Assembly (NCBI GenBank): GCA_949949005.1
Contig: CATLHM010000001.1
Span: forward strand, 124,001-188,000
Reading direction: 5' to 3'
Length of the DNA: 64,000 nt
Origin: an uncultured Lachnospiraceae bacterium
Lineage (GTDB): Bacteria > Bacillota > Clostridia > Lachnospirales > Lachnospiraceae
The notes under the pieces are model-generated. The model did no database searches, had not been told where the DNA came from, and saw only the letters and a list, made by a program, of their open reading frames with translations. Shown one piece after another: positions 8,703 through 17,585 of the stretch. Each line of letters starts with the position of its first letter. Positions within the stretch are counted from its first letter, which is position 1. Both the position numbers and the translations under genes were made by a program.

Positions 8703-9362
8703 TCACACAAGCCTGAGAAAGGCCAGAACCAAAAGGATAGCGCCCCCCAGCCATGCAAAACCCTGTGACTTGTGGGAGAGCATTCCCCCGGTCAGGACTC
8801 CCAGCCTTAGAGCAAAAAAATGAATTGCGGTGGTGAGCAGCAGTAGTATAATAGAAGGTAAGGATACCGTCCCGGTACAAAGGCCGGCCGAGATATTATC
8901 TATGGAGAGGGCGATAGCCAGAACAGCCCCTTCCCGGCAGGAGAGGACGGCCTTATCTTCTTTGTTCACTTTTTGAGAGATGGTATCCGTGGTGAATTTG
9001 CCTCGGACATAATTGTCCTGGGCATAATTGTCCTGGGCATGATTACCCTGGGCTGGCTTACGAACGGTAAGTTTTCGGCTTCCCCCATGAAGGCTGGGCA
9101 GGGCGTCATAAAATTTATACAGGGAGAGCAAAAAAAGTACGGTAAAGGAAATCCCTTTGGTCAGGGCTTCGGGAATAAATTCCATCAATAGATTTCCCGC
9201 AAGGAGGGAGGCGGTGAGCATGCCTCCGGACAAAAGGGCAATGACCGTCAGGGACAGGAAGGGAACCCTGACTTTTTCTATCCCGTAGGAAAAGCCTGCG
9301 GCAAAAGCGTCCATGGAGAGGACGACTATCAGTAATATGAGAAAATAATAAGAAAATGTCAT
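8703..9362 (-). CDS. ytaF: YtaF/MntP-like membrane protein
   Basis: This 219-residue protein has six predicted helices and the hallmark N-terminus LSMDAFAAGFSYGIEK, plus the matching second half ALSIDNISAGLCTG. The pairing is that of the MntP-like fold, and the best family match is YtaF, a sporulation membrane protein of unknown role; MntP itself exports Mn2+. The central loop carries a 15-bp in-frame tandem repeat (three copies, 9009-9053) encoding runs like AQDNY. It converges on the P-type ATPase, 28 bp apart, with no obvious terminator between them. The start is ATG at 9362 behind AAAGGT. Confidence 0.7.
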   Translation of the reverse strand: MTFSYYFLILLIVVLSMDAFAAGFSYGIEKVRVPFLSLTVIALLSGGMLTASLLAGNLLMEFIPEALTKGISFTVLFLLSLYKFYDALPSLHGGSRKLTVRKPAQGNHAQDNYAQDNYVRGKFTTDTISQKVNKEDKAVLSCREGAVLAIALSIDNISAGLCTGTVSLPSIILLLLTTAIHFFALRLGVLTGGMLSHKSQGFAWLGGAILLVLAFLRLV

Positions 9363-9539
9363 ATTATACTACCTTTAGTGTTTGCTATATCTTATTCCGG
9401 TATGTTATAATTTGCCTATAATATTTTGTTACAGAGAGGAGTTTTTGAGGTTCATGTTTTGAATTGATTCGCTGGCCCGCGAGGAGCAGCATTGTAAGAC
9501 GGAATGAATGTTACGATCGGAGAAAGGTAAGAATTATTC

Positions 9540-9821
9540 ATGGATAATAAAGAAGTATGCGTACTTACCGGGGGGACAGGAGCCAGAGAGTATTCCTTAT
9601 TGGAAAAATACGCCAGCCAGGGATGCAGAATTGCCTTTATGGATACCGATAAGGAGCTGGGGCACATGATCAAAGAGGAATTGGAGAGCCTTTATAATGT
9701 AGCGGTATTCTTTTTTCATGGGGATATGAGAAGCGAAGAGGACAGGGATATTTTCTTTACGGCAGTAAAGGAAATGTACGGAAGAATGGACTATGTGATT
9801 TCTGCGGGGGTTATGGTGTAG
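9540..9821 (+). pseudogene. Truncated short-chain dehydrogenase
   Basis: The 93 residues match only the N-terminal Rossmann third of an SDR oxidoreductase. They include VCVLTGGTGA (a degraded TGxxxGIG), an acidic residue after beta-2 (FMDTD), and DMRSEEDRDIFFTAVKEMYGRMDYVISAG, ending just after the position of the NNAG motif. The catalytic Ser-Tyr-Lys region is missing and the frame stops at 9821. Nothing resembling the rest lies before the next gene at 9925. It has a good ribosome-binding site (GGAGAAAGG), so a short product could still be made. I treat it as a remnant. Confidence 0.6.
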
Positions 9822-9924
9822 CCTGCATTGACGGCCGGCTGACACGAAGAAAAGGATTCGGGTCATGGCACCGGCCAAGCCCTAGCGGATGGCATAGGCC
9901 AAAGGAAGTAAGGAGGGACCAGGA

Positions 9925-11523
9925 ATGAAGCTTATTTTTGTCGGGGCGACCCATGAAGTGACGGGGAGCTGTCATTACCTTAACGCGTGCGGGAAACACA
10001 TCCTGGTGGATTACGGCATGGAGCAGGGGCTGAATGTATTCGAGAACTGCGAGCTGCCGGTTCAGGAGTCCCTGATTGACTATGTGCTGCTGACTCATGC
10101 GCACATCGACCATTCTGGCATGATTCCCAGATTGACGGCCAGGGGCTTTCGGGGACAGATTTTTGCCACAGAGGCCACGGCGGATCTGTGCAGCATTATG
10201 CTCAGGGACTGTGCCCATATCCAGATGCAGGAGGCAGAATGGAAAAACCGCAAGGCAAAGCGGAGCGCGGAGATTGCGCCCCATGAGCCGGTGTACACCA
10301 TGGAGGATGCGGACGCCGCCATCCGGCGGATCGTGCCCTGTGTGTACGGGCAGGAGATTGAGCTTTGCGAGGGACTAAAAATACGTTTCACGGACGTAGG
10401 ACATTTGCTGGGCTCGGCCAGTATTGAGGTCTGGGCTACCGAAGGGGATATCACCCGAAAGATTGTTTTTTCCGGCGATATCGGGAACAAGAATCTGCCC
10501 CTGATCAAGGATCCCACCCTTACCGAGGAAGCGGACTATGTGGTGATGGAGTCCACCTACGGGGACAGATATCATCCGGGAGAGCATCCTGATTTTGCAA
10601 AGGAACTGGCGGCAGTTTTACAGGAAACCTTCGACCGGGGAGGAAACGTGGTGATCCCCTCTTTCGCTGTGGGCCGTACCCAGGAAATCCTCTATTTCCT
10701 GCGCAGGATCAAGGCGGACAATATGGTCACAGGCCATGGAAATTTCCCGGTCTATGTGGACAGTCCCCTGGCCGTTGAGGCTACCAATATTTTCCACAAG
10801 AACGAGATGAGCTGTTTCGATGAGGAAGCCATGAAGCTTGCCAGAGTGGGCATCAACCCCATCGCTTTTCCGGGACTGTCCCTCACCATCACCAGTGAGG
10901 AATCCAAGGAAATCAACTTTGATATGGTGCCCAAGGTGATCCTGTCCGCCTCCGGCATGTGTGAGGCGGGAAGAATCCGCCATCATTTGAAGCATAACCT
11001 TTGGCGAAAGGAGTGTACCATCCTTTTCGTGGGATATCAGGCAGTGGGAACCCTGGGAAGGGCCCTTGTGGAGGGAATCAAAGAGGTGAAGCTCTTTGGA
11101 GAGACTATCGACGTGCGGGCTTCCATCAAAAGCCTGGCGGGCCTTTCCGGACATGCGGACAAAGACGGGCTGATCGAGTGGGTAGAAGGGTTTAAGGAAA
11201 AGCCCAGGAGAGTGTTTGTAGTACACGGCGAGGACAGCGTGTGTAAAAATTTCGTGGAATGCCTGCAGGCGGAGCATGGCATCAAGGCTTATGCCCCTTA
11301 CAGCGGTACGGAGTTCAACCTTCTCACCAACAAGCTGGAATACGAAGCCGAGCCAATCCCTGTAAAGAAGAAAGTACGGACAGTTTCCGATGTATTTACA
11401 AGGCTTATGGCGGCCGGACAAAGGCTGCTTGCGGTTATCCGTAAGAATGAGGGGAGAGCCAACAAGGATCTGGCCAAGTTTGCAGACCAGGTGAATTCTC
11501 TCTGCGACAAGTGGGAGCTGTAG
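9925..11523 (+). CDS. Beta-CASP metallo-beta-lactamase-fold ribonuclease
   Basis: A 532-residue protein of the Ysh1/CPSF73-like bacterial branch, expected to be a cytoplasmic RNA-processing nuclease. The zinc motif THAHIDHSG gives His58, His60, Asp62 and His63. DVGHLLGSASIEV and FSGDIGNKNLPL supply further MBL motifs. The beta-CASP part shows VMESTYGDR, IPSFAVGRTQE, SASGMCEAGRIRHHLK and SGHADKDGL. A roughly 60-residue basic extension follows the RNA-specificity domain. It starts at 9925 behind AGGAGGGACC. The final TAG is shared with the palindromic repeat at 11521. Confidence 0.82.
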   Translation: MKLIFVGATHEVTGSCHYLNACGKHILVDYGMEQGLNVFENCELPVQESLIDYVLLTHAHIDHSGMIPRLTARGFRGQIFATEATADLCSIMLRDCAHIQMQEAEWKNRKAKRSAEIAPHEPVYTMEDADAAIRRIVPCVYGQEIELCEGLKIRFTDVGHLLGSASIEVWATEGDITRKIVFSGDIGNKNLPLIKDPTLTEEADYVVMESTYGDRYHPGEHPDFAKELAAVLQETFDRGGNVVIPSFAVGRTQEILYFLRRIKADNMVTGHGNFPVYVDSPLAVEATNIFHKNEMSCFDEEAMKLARVGINPIAFPGLSLTITSEESKEINFDMVPKVILSASGMCEAGRIRHHLKHNLWRKECTILFVGYQAVGTLGRALVEGIKEVKLFGETIDVRASIKSLAGLSGHADKDGLIEWVEGFKEKPRRVFVVHGEDSVCKNFVECLQAEHGIKAYAPYSGTEFNLLTNKLEYEAEPIPVKKKVRTVSDVFTRLMAAGQRLLAVIRKNEGRANKDLAKFADQVNSLCDKWEL

Positions 11524-11552
11524 TAAACGGAAAGATAGTTTGCCGTTCACTA
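11521..11552. repeat. AGTAAACGG palindrome, copy 1
   Basis: TAGTAAACGGAAA at the left is complementary, with G-T pairs, to TTTGCCGTTCACTA at the right. It begins on the stop codon of the preceding nuclease gene. Copies of the same design lie at 19294-19329 and 32934-32967. There is no following T-run. Confidence 0.55.
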
Positions 11553-11672
11553 TATAGCGGAAAGAGATATGCGTAAGGCGCGGAAGACAATGAGGGGCGT
11601 GGCGATTGTCATGCCCCTTTGTGAATGAGCATCAACCAGAATTATATCAATACACATACGAGGGAGTTATTC

Positions 11673-13046
11673 ATGGAAAACACACAGAAAACCCAGCTCT
11701 TTGAGCAAATGCCAATATCCCAGGCGGTGGTAAGGCTGGCGGTTCCCACCATCATCAGCTCTATGGTGATGGTGATCTATAATCTGGCGGACACTTATTT
11801 TGTGGGGATGCTCAATGACCCCGTTCAAAATGCCGCCGTAACCCTGGCAGCACCTGTGCTTCTGGCCTTCAATGCGGTGAACAACCTCTTCGGGGTAGGG
11901 TCTTCCAGCATGATGAGCAGGGCCCTGGGGAGGAAGGACTATGATACGGTTTACAGAAGTTCTGCCTTCGGTTTTTACTGTGCCCTGATAAGCGGCGCCC
12001 TGTTTTCGCTGCTTGTCACGGTTTTTCACACCCCTCTCTTGGCGGTTCTGGGGGCCAACGCCCAGACCCTGTCTGCCACCGGGGCGTACTTAAGGTGGAC
12101 AGTGAGCTGTGGGGCGGTTCCGGCGATCCTGAACGTGGTGATGGCCTATCTGGTGCGGGCGGAAGGGGCGTCTTTTCATGCCAGCCTGGGCACTATGAGC
12201 GGATGTCTGCTAAATATGATTCTGGATCCCATTTTTATTCTGCCCTGGGGGCTTAACATGGGAGCCGCAGGGGCGGGGATGGCCACCTTTCTCTCAAACT
12301 GTGTGGCCTGCGTGTATTTCTTTATTCTACTGTACAAAAAGCAGGGCAAAACCTATGTCTGCATTAAGCCCGCTATGTTCCGTGCCCGCCGGGAAATTGT
12401 CTTTGGTATTTTTGGGGTGGGGATTCCGGCCTCCATTCAGAATCTCCTGAACGTGACAGGGATGACGGTGCTCAACAATTTTACCTCATCCTATGGCGCC
12501 GACGCAGTGGCGGCTATGGGGATCGTACAGAAAATCAATATGGTTCCCATGAATATTGCCATGGGATTTTCCCAGGGAATCATGCCCTTGGTCAGCTATA
12601 ACTATGCCAGCGGAAATATTCCCCGGATGAAGAAAACAGTTGGGTTTGCCTTAAAGATCACCGTATCCTTCCTGGCATTTATGACGATGGTATTTTATTT
12701 TGGCGCGGGAGGGCTGGTTCGGATGTTTATGAAAAATCAGACCATCGTGGACTATGGCACAAAATTTTTCCACGGGTTATGTCTGGGCCTTGTCTTCCTT
12801 GCGGTGGATTTCCTTGCGGTAGGGGTGTTTCAGGCCTGCGGCATGGGTAAGAAGGCCCTGGTGTTTGCCATTCTCAGGAAGGTGGTGCTGGAGATCCCCG
12901 CGCTTTATATCCTGAACTATTGTTATCCCATGTACGGGCTGGCCTATGCGCAGCCCATAGCGGAGGTGATTCTGGCAATTACAGCCTGCCTGGTTCTTCT
13001 GCGGATATTCAAAAAGCTGGAAAAAGAACCCGGCACCCTGAGTTAA
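11673..13046 (+). CDS. MATE family efflux transporter
   Basis: This multidrug/toxin extrusion exporter has 12 expected helices and 457 residues. The N-terminus PISQAVVRLAVPTIISSMVMVIYNLADTYFVG (shown here in pieces: VRLAVPTIISS, YNLADTYFVG) is characteristic, and the second half repeats the pattern (VGIPASIQNLLNVTGMTVLNN). The frame is open from 11625, but GAGGGAG seven bases before 11673 favours that start. It should use a Na+ or H+ gradient; the substrate is unknown. It stands alone, with 149 bp of palindromic spacer upstream. Confidence 0.82.
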   Translation: MENTQKTQLFEQMPISQAVVRLAVPTIISSMVMVIYNLADTYFVGMLNDPVQNAAVTLAAPVLLAFNAVNNLFGVGSSSMMSRALGRKDYDTVYRSSAFGFYCALISGALFSLLVTVFHTPLLAVLGANAQTLSATGAYLRWTVSCGAVPAILNVVMAYLVRAEGASFHASLGTMSGCLLNMILDPIFILPWGLNMGAAGAGMATFLSNCVACVYFFILLYKKQGKTYVCIKPAMFRARREIVFGIFGVGIPASIQNLLNVTGMTVLNNFTSSYGADAVAAMGIVQKINMVPMNIAMGFSQGIMPLVSYNYASGNIPRMKKTVGFALKITVSFLAFMTMVFYFGAGGLVRMFMKNQTIVDYGTKFFHGLCLGLVFLAVDFLAVGVFQACGMGKKALVFAILRKVVLEIPALYILNYCYPMYGLAYAQPIAEVILAITACLVLLRIFKKLEKEPGTLS

Positions 13047-13168
13047 ATGATTTCACTTTGTCATTTTGTCCTGGAAAATGTATATTTGGAAGAAAGTCTA
13101 TTTTTCCGTTCCAGTTTTTTGCTATACTTTCAGAGAGCAGGGAAACTGATACAGTGGGGGAACAGAGA

Positions 13169-13690
13169 ATGAGCGGACTATATGAGAAGATAAAAAGAGA
13201 CAACAAAAAAGAAAAGGATACCCGGCTCTGGGCCATGGTGGGGATTCTGATTGCCGTCGTTGCCGTCGTGATTGTTTCCGTGGTGTGGTTTTTGGGGTAT
13301 CACGGACGCTTTACACGGTTTGTGGGAAACCTTTCCGGCAGCACTGCCTATGCCCACAAAAATGACTGCCTCATAGCGGAGGTGAAGGGCAGAAAGTTTA
13401 AGATATCGGAAGAAAATATGTATGGTATTTATGCCTATCTTTCCCTGAATAAATCCGGAAGGGAGAGCAAAAAACCCCCGGAGGGGGAGGCGGTTACGCT
13501 GGATTACGGTAACGGCTGCCTGCTTCGGCTCTGGGATATGCCCATGGGCGAGGGGGATAACCGTCATAACCTTTTCATACAGTTCACAGACGGAAAAGGG
13601 GACGTATACTCCTATATCAGCTACAAGACCACATTGGATACGGTGGTGGCGCGATATTTGACCTATGGAAACCAGGAGATTACGGAGTAA
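13169..13690 (+). CDS. Small single-pass membrane protein
   Basis: Unknown function. The 173 residues have a charged N-terminus (LYEKIKRDNKKEKDTRLW), one membrane helix at about residues 23-46, and an extracytoplasmic domain rich in beta-like segments ending YLTYGNQEITE. An upstream open stretch from 12920 overlaps the MATE gene in another frame and is not credible. The chosen ATG at 13169 is preceded by GGGGGAAC. A possible -10 TATACT lies near 13121. A copy of the repeat family starts five bases after the stop codon. Confidence 0.55.
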   Translation: MSGLYEKIKRDNKKEKDTRLWAMVGILIAVVAVVIVSVVWFLGYHGRFTRFVGNLSGSTAYAHKNDCLIAEVKGRKFKISEENMYGIYAYLSLNKSGRESKKPPEGEAVTLDYGNGCLLRLWDMPMGEGDNRHNLFIQFTDGKGDVYSYISYKTTLDTVVARYLTYGNQEITE

Positions 13691-13694
13691 ACCC

Positions 13695-13785
13695 CATGCC
13701 GCTTTCTCGGCACCACCACGGCATGAAAGCCGATTGCTCCGCACTTTGTGCTCCCGCAATCGCCGCCGGTATTGGTATTCCGGGC
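13695..13785. repeat. Intergenic palindromic repeat, copy B
   Basis: This matches copy A (78-172): both contain CACCACCA, CATGAAAGCCGATTGCT, GCTCCCGCAATCGCCGC and GTATTCCGGGC. Differences are substitutions and small length changes at the palindrome tip. It lies between a plus-strand gene end and the 3' end of the minus-strand DUF4129 gene. Confidence 0.6.
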
Positions 13786-13827
13786 GGAAAAATATCCATG
13801 GCAGGAAGTTCTTGCGGCAGGAAGTTT

Positions 13828-15183
13828 TTATGGCAGGAAGGAGAGCTTTTTAAGCTGGGAGACTTCCACAGGGGAGCAACCCTCTTTGCTGTAACGGGCT
13901 TTTTCGTAGCAGTCATGGAGATAACGGCGGCTTTCACCTTGGGAGAGGCCGGCAATATTTTCCAACTGGGCAGGAGTTTCGCTTCCCTGTGGCTGATCCT
14001 TTAAGCCCTTGCGGAGCAGTTTTTTATAATATTTCCGGATGCGCATATTGGCGGAGGTCTCCTTAAACCAGGGAAACCTCTGCTTTTTCAGGTTTTCCTC
14101 CTGGTCGGAGAAGCTTTTTTCCAGAAAACAAATCTCATCCTCGCTCTCCGAGGCAAAAAATTGCCCGGCCCTTTTGCAGGCCCGATAGATTACAACAAGG
14201 ACTGAGAGCATAACGCCAACGCAGACCAGGTAAAAGAGGACTTCCGTGAGAAAGACCAGCCATCGGGGAGGCTTTTTGGGCTCCTGTCCCTGGTCAAGAA
14301 GTTCCCGCCAGTCGGCCATCTCCCCTTGGGGTGTAGAAGGCTCCGGCAGTGGAGTCAATTCCTCCACGCTCTCTTTTTTTTCAAAGGAAATGCTGCTTAG
14401 GGGTTCCTTTCCATAGAAAAGAGAGGGAAGGGTGAAAGCCAGAAGGATTACGCAGGCGATACCAAAGATGATCTTTACCACTTTTTCCATGGTCTTTACA
14501 GGAAGATTGGCGCTGTGGCTGTGGTCATGGAGAAAGTCATAAAAATTATCTACAAAGCGATAAACGAAACACATAAATACGTCTGCGAGGAAGAGGTAAA
14601 AAACCGTGTGCCAGTAACCGGAGAACTTCAAAAGGGCGCTTGGCACATAGTGAAGGGCAAAATAAATCCAGTGCAGGGGGGAAGGAGTATCCAAAAAGAT
14701 TGGAACTTCCAGCTCACTGTAATCGACCCGGGACAGGTCGGCAGAGGGGAGTTCTTTCAGCATCTTTTGTACCTGCCCTTTTTTGATCCTGCCATATCCC
14801 CGGATGAAAAAGATCAGGAGGGAGAGCAGCAGAGAAAACCCGGCGGCAGGATAAGGGCTGATACCCAGCATCCGGCCCACAAAGCCGCCAAGGAGGGCGT
14901 ATCCCAGGGAACACAAAAGTCCGGTGAGAAGGTAAAGAATCAGGTATTTCAGCTTCATAACCGCATACCAGCTTGCGATGATGGGCAAAAGCAGCGCAGG
15001 GCCAGTCAGTATGAAGGCCTTCGCGGTTTGATCATCCAGACGAAATACCAGGGCGGCAAAGGGATAAAAACACCAGAAAAGCGCTAGCCCATGAAGCCAG
15101 CCGATCACTCTTAACAGAAGTGTATGATTTAACATAAGGGTATTGCGGGAAGCCTTACGGCCAAAGTGCGGGTGATTTTTCAT
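13828..15183 (-). CDS. DUF4129 multi-pass membrane protein
   Basis: A 451-residue membrane protein, third gene of a minus-strand moxR-DUF58-DUF4129 operon. It has about six N-terminal helices, a Pro/Glu-rich extracytoplasmic loop (about residues 265-310), another helix near 315-340, and a C-terminal cytoplasmic DUF4129 domain with MRIRKYYKKLLRKGL, TPAQLENIAG and YEKARYSKEGC. In many bacteria this domain ends TgpA-like transglutaminases next to MoxR/DUF58; here no transglutaminase core is present. A clear paralogue lies at 62009. The exact role is unknown. Confidence 0.65.
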   Translation of the reverse strand: MKNHPHFGRKASRNTLMLNHTLLLRVIGWLHGLALFWCFYPFAALVFRLDDQTAKAFILTGPALLLPIIASWYAVMKLKYLILYLLTGLLCSLGYALLGGFVGRMLGISPYPAAGFSLLLSLLIFFIRGYGRIKKGQVQKMLKELPSADLSRVDYSELEVPIFLDTPSPLHWIYFALHYVPSALLKFSGYWHTVFYLFLADVFMCFVYRFVDNFYDFLHDHSHSANLPVKTMEKVVKIIFGIACVILLAFTLPSLFYGKEPLSSISFEKKESVEELTPLPEPSTPQGEMADWRELLDQGQEPKKPPRWLVFLTEVLFYLVCVGVMLSVLVVIYRACKRAGQFFASESEDEICFLEKSFSDQEENLKKQRFPWFKETSANMRIRKYYKKLLRKGLKDQPQGSETPAQLENIAGLSQGESRRYLHDCYEKARYSKEGCSPVEVSQLKKLSFLP

Positions 15184-15221
15184 GGTAATACCTGCTTTCT
15201 CATTTTATGGAAACTCACTTT

Positions 15222-15311
15222 ATGGAAAACGTGTTGCTTATGGAAACAGCGTTGCTTATGGAAACAGCATTGCTTACGGAAACAGTGTCGCCTATGGAAA
15301 CAGCGCTGCCC
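15222..15311. repeat. 18-bp tandem repeat between DUF4129 and DUF58
   Basis: Five consecutive 18-bp units related to ATGGAAACAGCGTTGCTT (15222, 15240, 15258, 15276, 15294), preceded by a partial unit at 15207. The core GGAAACAGCGTT also occurs in the 3' end of the DUF58 gene (15361-15372), so the array probably arose by duplication of that gene end. It sits in the spacer inside the operon. Confidence 0.75.
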
Positions 15312-15325
15312 CTGCGATGGAGCCG

Positions 15326-15349
15326 GAGCGTGTTTTTTCAATCACGCTC
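15326..15349 (-). other. Hairpin at the DUF58 stop codon
   Basis: GAGCGTG (15326-15332) pairs with CACGCTC (15343-15349) around a T-rich loop. On the minus strand it reads TAGAGCGTGATTGAAAAAAC and directly includes the DUF58 stop. It closely resembles the two ends of the 164-bp palindrome at 37944-38107 with the middle missing, so it may be a collapsed copy. It could also attenuate transcription inside the operon. Confidence 0.45.
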
Positions 15350-16473
15350 TAGATTTCCCAGGGAAACAGCGTTACATGGGGAAGGGTTGGGGGCTCTAAG
15401 GAGGGCACGTCCGCCGTCCGTATGGGAAGCACCCAAAGGATATGGTTGCTGGTACCTGCCAGGGCCTGGAAAGCCTCTGCCAGGTCATCCTCCCTGTTTT
15501 TGGAAATAAAAACATAAGTATGTTCCGTCCGATTCAGGGCGGCTTCTCTTTGCAGCAGCTCCGCCGTGGAATAAGCCACCTGGGAGCTGTCCATGCAGGC
15601 AAGCTTCTGGTTTAGCTGCGCGATTTTTCCTCCGCCTGCTTTTAAATACATGGAAAAAGGAGCGTCTGTGGCGGCATCAAAACCATTGCTCACCACATGA
15701 AAGGACATTCTGTCCCTGATCAGCCGGCCTGCAAGGGAGGAGGCAATGCGGATGGTTTCCTCCACCAGATCTTCATATTTTAAGATCAGCCGATCCTCCA
15801 TGTCAAAGAGCACACTTAGGGAAATGCTGGTGGTGGAGTCAAACTGATTGACCATCAGGTTTCCGGTTCGGGCAGAAGCCTTCCAGTTTATATGATTCAT
15901 GGGATCTTCTTTTCGGTATTCCCGGATGCCGGAAAACTCAAAGGGATCCGGGTAGAGCCTGCTCCGGGAAATCAGGGCGCCGGAGATGGCCTGGCAGAGC
16001 AGGGCAATCCGGTGGGTGTCCACCTGCCTGGGGTATACATACAGTATGGTGTCCGGGTGGAGATCCGCATAATAGCCGGACTTGAAAAAGAAATCATATC
16101 CGGTCAGGCTCACATCATAAATCTGATAGTATCCTCTTCTGTGAGCGGTAAAGGAAAGGGTACGTTCGATCCGCTGATGAAAAAGGAAGGAAAAAACGTC
16201 CCTCTTATAGCTTCGGTCAGTGGAGCTGGTGTTGGCGCTGGCATCGTTTAAAAATTCCAGGTTCCGGTTAGAGGAAAAACGGATTTCCAGTGCGGGAAGA
16301 GGAAGGAGCTTGTCATTGACCACGATCTCCTTCATGGTGGAGGTATCCCCTTCATAGATAAAACGCTCCTGAAAAAAAATATCCACGGACAGTCCCCGGT
16401 ACCAGTACCTGGCATAAAGCTTCCGGCCAAGCAGCCAGGCAAGAAGGACGCCCGAAAGCAGTAAAAGAAACAT
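15349..16473 (-). CDS. DUF58 domain protein
   Basis: This 374-residue protein has one or two N-terminal helices (about 1-25), then a beta-rich region and the DUF58/VWA-like core with EFSGIREYRKEDPMNHINWKASARTGNLMVNQF, seen here as REYRKEDPMNHINWK and SARTGNLMV. DUF58 proteins partner with MoxR AAA ATPases in membrane-associated assembly or chaperone systems. It starts five bases after moxR (AAAGG before ATG at 16473), so the genes are surely co-transcribed. The 3' end overlaps a hairpin and is followed by 18-bp repeats. Confidence 0.75.
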   Translation of the reverse strand: MFLLLLSGVLLAWLLGRKLYARYWYRGLSVDIFFQERFIYEGDTSTMKEIVVNDKLLPLPALEIRFSSNRNLEFLNDASANTSSTDRSYKRDVFSFLFHQRIERTLSFTAHRRGYYQIYDVSLTGYDFFFKSGYYADLHPDTILYVYPRQVDTHRIALLCQAISGALISRSRLYPDPFEFSGIREYRKEDPMNHINWKASARTGNLMVNQFDSTTSISLSVLFDMEDRLILKYEDLVEETIRIASSLAGRLIRDRMSFHVVSNGFDAATDAPFSMYLKAGGGKIAQLNQKLACMDSSQVAYSTAELLQREAALNRTEHTYVFISKNREDDLAEAFQALAGTSNHILWVLPIRTADVPSLEPPTLPHVTLFPWEI

Positions 16474-16478
16474 GATAA

Positions 16479-17423
16479 CTACCTTTCCGCCCAGTTTTCT
16501 GTGGGGACTTGGGTTGCATTCAGGATATCATCAATTACCAGTAAGGCCGCCCGGGAAGCATCGGCCCCGGCCACCAGGCTCAGACGGTGGGCCAGCACAA
16601 AAGGGGCAACCTCTTTGATATCTTCCGGCACCACATAGGAACGGCCACAAACCATGGCGTAGGCCTGGGAGGCCCGAAGGAAAGCAAGCGTGCCTCTGGG
16701 GCTGACGCCGGAGGCGACCTTGGGGTGCTTTCTGGTGGCATGGATGATGGAGACCATGTATTTTAAAAGGTCGGGATGAACATAGATGTTCTGGCATTCC
16801 TTTTGGAGGGCAAGGATCAGGGCTCTGTCACAGACGGCAGAGATTTCCGTAAGAGGCTCCCTTGTCATGAAACGCCTGATCAGGGCAAGCTCCTGATCCT
16901 CGTCTAAGGAAGCCATGGAAATCTTCATGAGAAAACGGTCCATCTGGGCTTCCGGCAGAGGAAAGGTACCAAGAGTTTCTAAGGGGTTCTGGGTTGCAAT
17001 GACCAGAAAGGGCTCCTCTAAAGGGCGGGTAACGCCGTCCACCGTGATCTGCCGCTCCGCCATACATTCCAAAAGGCTGCTCTGGGTCTTGGGGGTTGCC
17101 CGGTTGATTTCATCGGCCAGCAGGATATGACAGAAAGCAGGGCCTTTGGAAAAGACAAATTCGCCGGATTTGGAATCAAAGTAGTTAAGGCCGGTCACAT
17201 CTGAGGGAAGCAGATCCGGCGTAAACTGGATGCGGCCAAAGTCAGCCTGGATGGATTTGGCTAACGACTTGGCGAGCATGGTCTTGCCGGTTCCAGGCAC
17301 ATCCTCCAAAAGCACGTGCCCCTTGGCGAGCATGGCGGTAAGAAGTAAAGTAGTAGTGGTCTCGTTTCCGATCATCACCTGGGAAATGTTTTCTTTTAGG
17401 GTTTTCAGTACAGATAAGTCCAT
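16479..17423 (-). CDS. MoxR family AAA ATPase
   Basis: A 314-residue AAA+ ATPase of the MoxR group, first gene of the moxR-DUF58-DUF4129 operon. Walker A is EDVPGTGKTMLAKS and Walker B is LLADEINRATPKTQSSLLECM. The sensor-1 region is IATQNPLETLGTFPLPEAQMDRF (IATQNP, LPEAQMDRF), followed by the lid domain with SPRGTLAFLRASQAYA. It likely remodels or activates a partner using ATP. The start is ATG at 17423 with GAGGA upstream. It diverges from folA. Confidence 0.85.
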   Translation of the reverse strand: MDLSVLKTLKENISQVMIGNETTTTLLLTAMLAKGHVLLEDVPGTGKTMLAKSLAKSIQADFGRIQFTPDLLPSDVTGLNYFDSKSGEFVFSKGPAFCHILLADEINRATPKTQSSLLECMAERQITVDGVTRPLEEPFLVIATQNPLETLGTFPLPEAQMDRFLMKISMASLDEDQELALIRRFMTREPLTEISAVCDRALILALQKECQNIYVHPDLLKYMVSIIHATRKHPKVASGVSPRGTLAFLRASQAYAMVCGRSYVVPEDIKEVAPFVLAHRLSLVAGADASRAALLVIDDILNATQVPTENWAER

Positions 17424-17535
17424 GGCCGGAGTCCTCTTTTCTTTTTCATTCCTTCAATAACAGGGAAAATTCTTATCTCATTTTACGACGAAACAGAGGA
17501 AAAAACAACTGAAAAGCAACCATGGAAGAAATGTT

Positions 17536-17564
17536 TTGCATTCTCCTTTTTTATCCTTTATACT
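17536..17564 (+). promoter_or_regulatory. Promoter of folA
   Basis: TTGCAT (17536-17541) and TATACT (17559-17564) are separated by 17 bp, a good vegetative-type promoter. The ribosome-binding site AGGAGGG follows before the ATG at 17586. Confidence 0.6.
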
Positions 17565-17585
17565 ACTTACAGGAGGGCTTAACGT

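Noticed and set aside
10618-11550. A 310-codon minus-strand frame opposite the beta-CASP nuclease
   Set aside because: The plus-strand metallo-beta-lactamase motifs are convincing; the opposite frame has no recognisable domain.
12920-13168. N-terminal extension of the small membrane protein
   Set aside because: It lies inside the MATE gene in another frame; the ATG at 13169 has its own ribosome-binding site.
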